DNA of 31,431 nt from CBDUZS01 sp965371785 (GTDB taxonomy: Bacteria; Fermentibacterota; Fermentibacteria; Fermentibacterales; JCC-6). The translations under genes and the position numbers were made by a program. The notes below the pieces were generated by a model that was given only the letters and a program-made list of their open reading frames with translations, made no database searches and was not told where the DNA came from. Positions 5,303 through 12,199 of this stretch are shown here, piece by piece (within the stretch, counting starts at the first letter, position 1; the number at the start of each line of letters is the position of its first letter). The stretch is from the NCBI GenBank assembly GCA_965371785.1, contig CBDUZS010000028.1, positions 1 to 31,431 on the forward strand. The letters are read 5' to 3'.

Positions 5303-6370
5303 ATGGAATTACCTGGCCTTACAATCGGGGATCTTACAATCCGCATTCCAATCGTTCAAGGCGGTATGGGTGTATCAGTGTCAAAGGCGATACTGGCATC
5401 CGCCGTTTCTCAGGCGGGCGGCCTTGGTGTCATTGCCAGCGTGGGTCTGGGCGAGGAATTGACTTCGTCCGCCTCCTTTGAGGAGAGGGCTTGTAAGGCA
5501 TTGGAAATCGAGATCCGGGAGGTCATGCAGAAGGATCTGCCCGTGGGCGTGAACGTGATGGTGGCGCTTACGAATTACAGTGATCTGGTGAAGGTATGCG
5601 CGGAGGAAGACGTTGATGTTCTGTTTTCCGGTGCCGGACTTCCAATGCGTTTGCCTGAATACGCAGGTGATTCACCAATGAAACTGGTACCTATCATTTC
5701 TTCCGGGCGCGCCGCGGACATAATATGCAGATCGTGGGCCAAAAAATATTCATGCTTTCCTGACGCTCTGGTCGTTGAAGGGCCTTTGGCCGGCGGTCAC
5801 CTGGGTTTCGGTTTCGAAGAGCTTGTGGATGGCACGGCAGCCGATCTCGAGACACTTGTTCGAGACACACTTGTTGTCGCGGATCGGTACGAACAGCAGG
5901 CGGGACGAAAGATTCCCGTCATAGCAGCCGGAGGCATTTATACGGGAGCAGACGTTGCCAGGTTCCTTAACATGGGTGCAAGCGGCGTTCAAATGGGTAC
6001 ACGCTTCGTGGCTACACACGAGTGCGATGTCTCAGATGAATACAAACAGGCGTTCCTGGATGCGACCGAAGACGATATAGTCTTGATTCTATCACCTGTC
6101 GGGATGCCTGCACGGGTGATAAACACTCCATTCGTCCAGAAGAGCCTGGGTGAGAAACAGAAATTCGCATGTCCTTACAAATGCTTGCTGACATGTGACG
6201 CAGACAAGGCAAACTACTGCATCGCACTGGCTTTACTGAACTCGGCTCATGGACATCTCGACATTGGATTTCCAATGTGCGGCCAGAACGCGTACCGAAT
6301 CGACAAGATAGTCAGCGTCAGCGAACTGATGCAGGAATTGACACGGGAAGCAGAGCCCCTCCTTTCATAG
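5303..6370 (+). CDS. Nitronate monooxygenase / FabK-like flavin oxidoreductase
   Basis: The gene has an ATG start with AAGGAAAGG 5-13 nt upstream, and its product is 355 residues. It is an FMN-dependent TIM-barrel enzyme of the 2-nitropropane dioxygenase / enoyl-ACP reductase II superfamily. The sequence shows IVQGGMGVSVS (residues 17-27), GPLAGGHLGFG with the family's catalytic-type His at 166, and the FMN phosphate loop IAAGGIYTGADVARFLNMGA followed by GVQMGTRFVAT. The C-terminal segment carries a cysteine cluster (CPYKCLLTC, then NYC, then MCG) typical of one subfamily, which makes it more likely a nitronate-monooxygenase-like oxidoreductase than a fatty-acid-synthesis FabK. The true substrate cannot be told from sequence. 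It is isolated, with about 200 nt upstream and 175 nt downstream. Confidence 0.82.
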   Translation: MELPGLTIGDLTIRIPIVQGGMGVSVSKAILASAVSQAGGLGVIASVGLGEELTSSASFEERACKALEIEIREVMQKDLPVGVNVMVALTNYSDLVKVCAEEDVDVLFSGAGLPMRLPEYAGDSPMKLVPIISSGRAADIICRSWAKKYSCFPDALVVEGPLAGGHLGFGFEELVDGTAADLETLVRDTLVVADRYEQQAGRKIPVIAAGGIYTGADVARFLNMGASGVQMGTRFVATHECDVSDEYKQAFLDATEDDIVLILSPVGMPARVINTPFVQKSLGEKQKFACPYKCLLTCDADKANYCIALALLNSAHGHLDIGFPMCGQNAYRIDKIVSVSELMQELTREAEPLLS

Positions 6371-6545
6371 CGACCGGTCAAAACGCTTTACATTTTCGTG
6401 ATGTTGTGAATTAACACGGTGATTGCGGTCTTTCCATTTACGGCAAGGCCGCCATGCATTGCTCCCAGGTATGAATAGTTGTCGTTTCCGAAGAAAGGAT
6501 CGCGATGCAGGCATATACGTCATCGCAACAGAAAGCAGATGAGTG

Positions 6546-7526
6546 ATGCGGACCAGGATTACACTGGTCTCGACTGGCGGGACCATAGAGATGGCGCGCG
6601 GCAGAGAAGGGCTCGACGTAACCGACGAACACAACCCGCTCCCGATAGACGGGGACGTGGTGCCAGAGCATATCCACATCGACCATTTGAAGTTCAGCCG
6701 ACTACCGAGCCCGCAGATCACTCCAGCGAAGATGGGAGAGCTCTGCCGGCTGTTGGGGGAGCTGACATCCGCCGACGATTGCGATGGGGTAGTCGTTACG
6801 CACGGCACTGACACACTGGAGGAAACAGCTTTTCTGGCCGATGTATGGCTGGACACGGAAAAGCCAGTCGTATTCACTGCAGCTATGAGAAGCCTCTCTG
6901 AGATGGGGGTCGACGGTCCAAGGAACCTCAGAGGCGCCCTGCTGACGGCTGCTACACCGGAAGTTAATAAGCTGGGAGTTACCGTTGTTCTTAACGACGA
7001 GATACACTCGGCAGGAAGGGTTACCAAGAACTACACTAGCAACGTCAGCAGCTTCAGTTCTCCAGGATACGGCCCTCTGGGCTTCGTCGACCAGGACAGG
7101 GTCCTGCTGCACAGAGCTCCTCTTTGGAGAGTACACCTTCCTCCCGGTGAACTCAGGATGGACCATGAGGTGGGTCTGGTAAGAGTTGCTGCGGGTTTCG
7201 GACACAGAGAGGTGCTGCACTGCCTGCAGGAAGGATACGGGGGCCTTGTGATTGAGGCTCTCGGAAGAGGAAATGTCCCACCTCTGGTTGCAGATGCAGC
7301 GGAAGAAGTAGCCTCTAAAGGCGTAATAGTCTGCGTGACAAGCAGATGCTATGTCGGAAGGGTGCTGGGCGTATACGACTACATCGGTGGAGGCGTGGAC
7401 CTGGAGAAGCGTGGTCTTATACTGGCCGGGGATATGCAGGGGCATAAGTTAAGGCTCTTCCTCATGGCCTCCCTGGGAATGGGACTCTCGAAAAGCCAGG
7501 TCAGTGAACTCCTCGATGACCTTTGA
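6546..7526 (+). CDS. Asparaginase (type I-like, cytoplasmic)
   Basis: The product is about 326 residues; ATG 6546 or the adjacent GTG 6543 could start it, and no strong ribosome site is visible. It should hydrolyse L-asparagine to aspartate and ammonia. The two catalytic threonine motifs are present: VSTGGTIEMA near the N-terminus and VVTHGTDTLEETAFL around residue 85. The further conserved blocks PVVFTAAMRSLSEMGVDGP and the C-terminal domain (GYGGLVIEALGRGNVPP) are also present. There is no signal peptide, which points to a cytoplasmic enzyme. It runs toward the minus-strand ppnP gene, 16 nt away. A related amidase activity such as glutaminase cannot be excluded. Confidence 0.9.
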   Translation: MRTRITLVSTGGTIEMARGREGLDVTDEHNPLPIDGDVVPEHIHIDHLKFSRLPSPQITPAKMGELCRLLGELTSADDCDGVVVTHGTDTLEETAFLADVWLDTEKPVVFTAAMRSLSEMGVDGPRNLRGALLTAATPEVNKLGVTVVLNDEIHSAGRVTKNYTSNVSSFSSPGYGPLGFVDQDRVLLHRAPLWRVHLPPGELRMDHEVGLVRVAAGFGHREVLHCLQEGYGGLVIEALGRGNVPPLVADAAEEVASKGVIVCVTSRCYVGRVLGVYDYIGGGVDLEKRGLILAGDMQGHKLRLFLMASLGMGLSKSQVSELLDDL

Positions 7527-7542
7527 GGTGCGCCGGAGACTG

Positions 7543-7824
7543 CTATTCATACCTGCAGATGTATGCTGAATCCTCACCGACTTTGAGCTGGAATTTCTCC
7601 CCAGCGGGAACCTGAAACGTTTCGTTCACATCGAAAGACTGCCAATCGCTTCTGCCAGGAAGCCTGATCAGCCAGCTGCCGCTGATGAGGGTCATGTACT
7701 CAACCGATGATGTCGAGAATTCGTAGTCTCCCTTTGCCATCACTCCCACCGTTGCCGAGCCGCCTGATGTTTCGAATGCAATGGACTTCACCATTCCGTC
7801 GAAGTACTCGTTTGTCTTGAACAC
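7543..7824 (-). CDS. ppnP: Pyrimidine/purine nucleoside phosphorylase PpnP
   Basis: The product is 93 residues, the usual family length (94 in E. coli). GTG 7824 was chosen because a GGGGAAGG site lies just upstream and the family N-terminus (FKTNEYFDGMVKSIAFE) begins there; the open frame further upstream encodes no conserved residues. PpnP is a small cupin that splits nucleosides with phosphate into base and ribose-1-phosphate. The family blocks ATVGVMAKGDYEFSTSSVEYMTLISG and WQSFDVNETFQVPAGEKFQLKV, and the terminal YICRYE, are all present. It is divergent from the zinc-ribbon gene at 7974, with a shared 149-nt control region. Confidence 0.92.
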   Translation of the reverse strand: MFKTNEYFDGMVKSIAFETSGGSATVGVMAKGDYEFSTSSVEYMTLISGSWLIRLPGRSDWQSFDVNETFQVPAGEKFQLKVGEDSAYICRYE

Positions 7825-7973
7825 CGTGTCCTTCCCCTCATAGTGATAAATGTGTATGTCGTATATGGATAATGCTGTACAACAATGTCTCATGCAATGC
7901 ATGCATCGCGGGGCTTGTTCTCTCTTCAGCCTGTATTATCATCTTTCTGGTCAGCAACGGGGAGGATTCTGGA

Positions 7974-8666
7974 ATGGAAGAAAGGAATCTAGTCTGTCCG
8001 GGCTGCGGTTGTACTCAGCTCGAAGGAGTGACGGAAAACAGGTTCAGGTGTGAATCGTGCGGTGCGACGCATTCGTTAGACTCGTACGGTGTGCTTCAGA
8101 TAGTTGAGGAGATTTGTCCCTCCTGCGGCTTCCTGAACGAGGAACAGGTCAAATTCTGTGGGAAGTGCGGAACCCCGTTCTTCCGGGAGTGTCCTGACTG
8201 CGGTGGAGCAGTTCGGTGGTTCAACAGCTTCTGTCCGGACTGCGGGGCTGATTACGCGAAGAGAATGGCTCACCACGAGAAGATCAGGCTCGAGAAGGTT
8301 GCCGCTGAGAAAGCAGAGACAATCGAGATGGAGGAAGCTCAGGAGCAGGTTGATGCTATCAATACAGGTGAGGAAGATATAAGGCAGAAGATGGAAAGAT
8401 GGGCGCAGATCCGACGGAAATTCGCAAAGAGGATCATCGTGCTGATGGTTCCCGCCTTTCTACTGCTGATTTCAGCATTTGCCTTCTACTTGCAGGCTTA
8501 CCTCCCGTTGTTCCTGCTGCCTTTCATCAAGTGGGCTCTGCTGGTGAGCCTTGCTCTATTCCTTCCGTGTACGGTTTACGCGATTGTGAAGACGAGACGC
8601 CTCCTGCTCGGAGACAGAATCCTGAAGAACCGGTACAGGTCGTTCAGATTGGCAAGAAAAGAGTAG
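7974..8666 (+). CDS. Zinc-ribbon membrane protein of unknown function
   Basis: ATG 7974 is supported by GGAGG at 7961-7965 (8-nt spacer); an upstream extension to 7872 lies in the ppnP promoter region and is unlikely. The product is 230 residues. It has three successive zinc ribbons, each a pair of C-x2-C knuckles: CPGC/CESC (8-29), CPSC/CGKC (48-65) and CPDC/CPDC (73-90). A charged, coiled-coil-like segment (about 97-150) follows, then two transmembrane helices (about 154-172 and 185-206) and a basic C-terminus. The ribbons would face the cytoplasm. The arrangement resembles double-zinc-ribbon (DZR) proteins that mediate protein or nucleic-acid contacts, but no specific role can be given. 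Confidence 0.75.
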   Translation: MEERNLVCPGCGCTQLEGVTENRFRCESCGATHSLDSYGVLQIVEEICPSCGFLNEEQVKFCGKCGTPFFRECPDCGGAVRWFNSFCPDCGADYAKRMAHHEKIRLEKVAAEKAETIEMEEAQEQVDAINTGEEDIRQKMERWAQIRRKFAKRIIVLMVPAFLLLISAFAFYLQAYLPLFLLPFIKWALLVSLALFLPCTVYAIVKTRRLLLGDRILKNRYRSFRLARKE

Positions 8667-8680
8667 CCTGGTTCTTACGG

Positions 8681-10549
8681 TCACACTCGCCCCGGTGCTT
8701 CCCTTCGTCGCTGGGCGAGAAGGATGAGATCTCTCAACTCCGCCGTGTCTCTGCATTTCATCCACATGGAGTCGAAGTCGGGTGCGCTTGTAATCTCGGC
8801 TATGGCCATGAGAGCCCTGAGGTGGAACGGCCTTTCATCCATTGTACCTGCAAGTATGAACACTAGATGTACCGGTGAGTTCTCACCACCGAAATCGATC
8901 CCCTCTCTGCTCCTGGCCAGACATATGCTGAACTTGTGCTCTCCCGGAACAACAACGTGAGGAATTGCCAGACCCTTTCTCAGTGCCGTGGTCGAGTCCC
9001 TTTCCCTCTGGAGAAGAAGCTCGAAAAGGTCTGAAGTGCCGACTCCCAGATCTGGAGACAGCTCTGACGCACCCCTTCTTAGAAATTCCTCCAGGCCCAT
9101 CCTCTTGCCCAGGTCCAGTATCGGAGCGTCGAGAACAAGCCTGTCAAAACGATCTTCAATGATCGCATCCCGATCGAGCAGGACCTGTTTGAGTTCCCTG
9201 ACTAGCCCATCTCTCCGGAGTTCTCTCGGGAAAATCCTTGCAGCCAGGTGAAGGAGCGCAGACTGCCGTCGGACCCGCTTTCTGGAGTAGATGAAGTACC
9301 ATATAGAACCGCCGATTACGACGGAAATGCAGGCGATCAGAGCCGGTTCGCCGATCTTTGCCAGCAGAATCGACATTCCAAGAATTCCTGCGATCTGAAC
9401 CCACGGATAGCCAGGGCTTCTGAAAGATGGGCTGTACGTGTGGATCCTGCTCTCGCGCATGACTATTACGGCAATGTTCACGAGCAGGAACAGGAATATC
9501 ATCAGTGACGAGGCTATCTTCACAAGCAGCGCGAACTCGATGAGGAGCATGATTGTGATGAAGGCTCCGGTGAAGAGAATCGAGACCCAGGGAGTTCCCC
9601 TCCGCAGTGAGATCCTGCCGAAATTCCCCGGGAGAAGATTGTCTCTGCTCATGGCAAGGGGGAATCTGGCTGCGGACATTATCCCTGCATTTGCCGTGGA
9701 TATGAATGCGATGACAGCAGCTACTCCTAGAACTACGAAGCCTGCCCGGCCTGCAAGCACTTCTGCTGCATCCGAGAGAGGAGTCATCGAGTTTCGCAGG
9801 ATCTCCGGGGATAGAACTCCCACACAGACGAGAACGGAGCCGAAGTAGACAAGGGTCACCGTAATCAGCGATATGAACTGACTCAGAGGCAGATCTCTCT
9901 TTGGATTTTTTGCTTCCTCAGCCACGCTGGCCGCCTTTGTCAACCCTCCAAACGCCACGAATATCAGTGCAGTTGCCTCGAGAATCCCCGAAAATCCTCC
10001 CGGTGCAAGAGGTCTGAAGCGCGCTGATTCGAGATGGGTTACACCTATTCCGGCGAATACGGCCAGTATCAGCAGGAGGCCCATGACAAGGAGTATCTGT
10101 GCTACTCCTGCATGTCCTGTCCCGATGAGATTAATCGCCGTGAACAGGAAACAGGCTGCCAGGGCGAGCATCGTGCCGTCCAGCCCGGGAAAGACAAGGC
10201 CGGCGAAAACCTTCAGACCGACGAACGCAAACGCTGTCTTGACGCTGAGTGAGAACCATGCCGCAAACCCGGATATTGTTCCGGCTAACGGTCCAAGCGC
10301 TCTGTCAATGAAGTAGTAAGTGCCACCCGCCTTCGGCATGGCCGTAGCGAGTTCTGATTTGCTGAGCATCGTCGGAAAAGCGAGGAGCCCGGCAAGAAGG
10401 TATGAGAAGATCACCGCAGGTCCGGCAACCGAGTAAGCCAGCCCAGGCAATACGAACAGTCCCGAGCTTATCATGGCTCCGGTTGCAACGGAGAAGAGGG
10501 CTGGCAGTCCTAACCGGTGCCTGAGAGAGGGATCAACCTGACTCTTCAA
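8681..10549 (-). CDS. APC-family amino-acid permease fused to PTS EIIA-like domain
   Basis: The start is TTG, 7 nt after AAGGGA, and the product is 622 residues. Residues 12-425 form an APC-superfamily transporter with about twelve membrane helices. The helix-1 motif GAMISSGLFVLPG and the helix-6 region (ALIFVAFGGLTKAASVAEEAKNPKRDLP) are diagnostic. After a basic linker (425-470), residues about 475-615 are a mannitol/fructose/Ntr-type EIIA domain, with the phosphorylatable-type His at 531 in GLAIPHVVVPG and the LVFILAG...HLRALMAIAEI block. Amino-acid uptake may therefore be tuned by PTS phosphorylation or a similar signal. No EI, HPr or EIIBC genes lie in this window. The cargo is unknown. 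It is convergent with the zinc-ribbon gene (14-nt gap) and divergent from tilS. Confidence 0.85.
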   Translation of the reverse strand: MKSQVDPSLRHRLGLPALFSVATGAMISSGLFVLPGLAYSVAGPAVIFSYLLAGLLAFPTMLSKSELATAMPKAGGTYYFIDRALGPLAGTISGFAAWFSLSVKTAFAFVGLKVFAGLVFPGLDGTMLALAACFLFTAINLIGTGHAGVAQILLVMGLLLILAVFAGIGVTHLESARFRPLAPGGFSGILEATALIFVAFGGLTKAASVAEEAKNPKRDLPLSQFISLITVTLVYFGSVLVCVGVLSPEILRNSMTPLSDAAEVLAGRAGFVVLGVAAVIAFISTANAGIMSAARFPLAMSRDNLLPGNFGRISLRRGTPWVSILFTGAFITIMLLIEFALLVKIASSLMIFLFLLVNIAVIVMRESRIHTYSPSFRSPGYPWVQIAGILGMSILLAKIGEPALIACISVVIGGSIWYFIYSRKRVRRQSALLHLAARIFPRELRRDGLVRELKQVLLDRDAIIEDRFDRLVLDAPILDLGKRMGLEEFLRRGASELSPDLGVGTSDLFELLLQRERDSTTALRKGLAIPHVVVPGEHKFSICLARSREGIDFGGENSPVHLVFILAGTMDERPFHLRALMAIAEITSAPDFDSMWMKCRDTAELRDLILLAQRRREAPGRV

Positions 10550-10570
10550 TATCTCTTCCCTTCAGCTTTG

Positions 10571-10599
10571 ATTATTCGGCTAAATCCCGGCGCAGTCCA
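10571..10599 (-). promoter_or_regulatory. Probable promoter of the permease-EIIA gene
   Basis: On the minus strand TGGACT (10594-10599, four of six -35 consensus bases) is followed after exactly 17 nt by AATAAT (10571-10576, five of six -10 bases). Transcription would start near 10564, about 15 nt before the TTG start codon, and would include the ribosome site. Confidence 0.4.
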
Positions 10600-10658
10600 G
10601 AACCATGCATGCGCAGTGCCCGGTGAGAAACGTATATTGGCGTCTGAGCGGAGGAGAT

Positions 10659-11630
10659 GTGAACAGGAAAGCGGAGAGAACGTTCATCGAAACGATCAGG
10701 CACGAATCCGTTCTGCCTGAGGGTGCAAGCGTATGGGCTGCCGTATCCGGAGGCGCGGATTCCGTCGCAATGCTTCTTCTTCTCCAGAGGTTTTCTGCCC
10801 ACATGAAGTGGAACCTGTCGGTTCTGCATATCGATCACCAGATGCGGGATACGAGCCGGGATGACGCGGATTTCACAAGGGATCTCGCGAAAGGGCTGCA
10901 GATCCCGTTCAGGTGTGTTCTGCTCGAACCACCCGTCGGTAGTTCTGCGGAAGGAGTCTGGAGTGCAGCGAGACAACAAATCTACGAGTCCGTTTCCAGT
11001 GAACGGGAACCAGCCGCATTCGTTTCGGTTGGACACACGGCTTCCGACAGAGCGGAAACCCTTCTGATGAGGCTGATGGAGGGTGCCGGTCTGAGAGGAC
11101 TCGGCGGGATGGACTACGTAGGCAGGGGACCTGTCAGGCGCCCGCTGCTCGATCTTACAAGGAGAGATATCAGGGAATACCTGAGTTCCGTTGGACAGAA
11201 GTGGATGGATGATCCCACCAATGCTGATGACTCCATCCTGAGAAACCGGGTCAGACATGATATCATTCCCACTCTGGAAGCGGTATTTCATAACAGTGAA
11301 CAACGGCTTGCAAGAGCTGCAGCAGGGCTCTCCGACTGGAGAGACATCGTCTTTCAGGTCGTCGAATCCGCTTTGATGACCATCTCAGAGGTGTCCTCCT
11401 CTGGAACGATCGTGAACAGAGAGCGCTACAGGGCTCTCCCGAGAGGATTGAGACTCGGTGTCCTCTGGGAGCTCTCGGGACGACCGAGGAAGGGCAGGCT
11501 AGAGTTGGAGAAAACCGATCGCTGGCTTCTTTCAGGTGCCTGTGGGTGCCATTCTCTTCCGGGCGGACCGGTGATGACTGTTACGCAAGGGGAGTTCGAG
11601 ATAAATTTTGCTGTGGAGGATGAACTTTGA
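10659..11630 (+). CDS. tilS: tRNA(Ile)-lysidine synthase TilS
   Basis: GTG 10659 is preferred because GGAGGAG (10650-10656) sits just before it; the ATG at 10605 has no ribosome site and adds residues unlike the family. The product is about 323 residues. TilS uses ATP and lysine to convert cytidine 34 of the minor tRNA-Ile to lysidine, which changes decoding from AUG to AUA. The PP-loop AAVSGGADSVAMLLLL (residues 27-42), LHIDHQMR, GHTASDRAETLLMRLMEGAGLRG, RPLLDLTRRDIREYL and WMDDPTNAD...RNRVRHDIIP blocks are all present. It is the first gene of the compact tilS-hpt-ftsH-folE-folP-cdaA operon. The C-terminal part is shorter than in E. coli TilS (about 430 residues), as in many other lineages. 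Confidence 0.92.
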   Translation: MNRKAERTFIETIRHESVLPEGASVWAAVSGGADSVAMLLLLQRFSAHMKWNLSVLHIDHQMRDTSRDDADFTRDLAKGLQIPFRCVLLEPPVGSSAEGVWSAARQQIYESVSSEREPAAFVSVGHTASDRAETLLMRLMEGAGLRGLGGMDYVGRGPVRRPLLDLTRRDIREYLSSVGQKWMDDPTNADDSILRNRVRHDIIPTLEAVFHNSEQRLARAAAGLSDWRDIVFQVVESALMTISEVSSSGTIVNRERYRALPRGLRLGVLWELSGRPRKGRLELEKTDRWLLSGACGCHSLPGGPVMTVTQGEFEINFAVEDEL

Positions 11631-12199
11631 GCGATGAGAAAAATGTTGTCGAAACAGACGTACTCATCACCGCCAAAGAGATAGCTGCAGCCGTTGCCGA
11701 TCTCGGTCTTGAACTGAGTGAACTGTACAGAGGACAGACACTCGTTGTGATCCCCCTGCTCAAGGGCGGCTTCATGTTCGCATCCGATCTCGTCCGCTGC
11801 CTGGATCTCCAGCTGCAGATCGAGTTTCTTGGTGCTGCAAGCTATGGCGATGCGACTACCACATCGGGAGAGGTGCAACTCACCCTGGATACAACGCTTC
11901 CCCTTGCCGGAAGGCATGTCCTTCTGGTAGAGGATATTGTCGACAGCGGGCTTACTCTGGCGTATATTCAAAAGCTGATAACATCCAGAAAACCGGCGTC
12001 TCTCCGCACCGTGGTCCTTCTGGACAAAAGGGTGGCCAGAAGGCATGCTGTTGCCATGATTTATCGTGCACTGTTCGAGATTCCAGACAGATTTGTCTTC
12101 GGCTACGGACTCGACAGTCCCGGAGGTTTTCACCGGAATCTCCCCGATGTTGTAGCCGTCAGAGACACCTGCCCCGAAGGCGAAGAAGGAGACAAATGA
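11627..12199 (+). CDS. hpt: Hypoxanthine phosphoribosyltransferase
   Basis: A TTG start overlaps the tilS stop by 4 nt (TTGA) and follows GGAGG (11615-11619) with a 7-nt spacer. The product is 190 residues. It salvages hypoxanthine, and often guanine, by adding PRPP-derived ribose-5-phosphate to give IMP or GMP. The PRPP-binding motif VLLVEDIVDSGLTL lies around residue 105, the PPi loop LLKGGFMF near 43-50, and the C-terminal hood VFGYGLD is present. The hpt gene between tilS and ftsH is a widely conserved bacterial order, which supports the call. Confidence 0.93.
   Translation: MSDEKNVVETDVLITAKEIAAAVADLGLELSELYRGQTLVVIPLLKGGFMFASDLVRCLDLQLQIEFLGAASYGDATTTSGEVQLTLDTTLPLAGRHVLLVEDIVDSGLTLAYIQKLITSRKPASLRTVVLLDKRVARRHAVAMIYRALFEIPDRFVFGYGLDSPGGFHRNLPDVVAVRDTCPEGEEGDK

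Noticed and set aside
6425..6452. GCGGTCTT/AAGGCCGC hairpin as a terminator after the flavoenzyme gene
   Set aside because: The stem is plausible but no T-run follows on either strand.
6365..7445. Long minus-strand reading frames (220 and 247 codons) opposite the asparaginase gene
   Set aside because: They oppose a clear asparaginase, have no family resemblance, and their composition looks like an antisense shadow.
10572..12133. Minus-strand frames of 243 and 235 codons opposite tilS and hpt
   Set aside because: They are antisense shadows of two clear enzymes.
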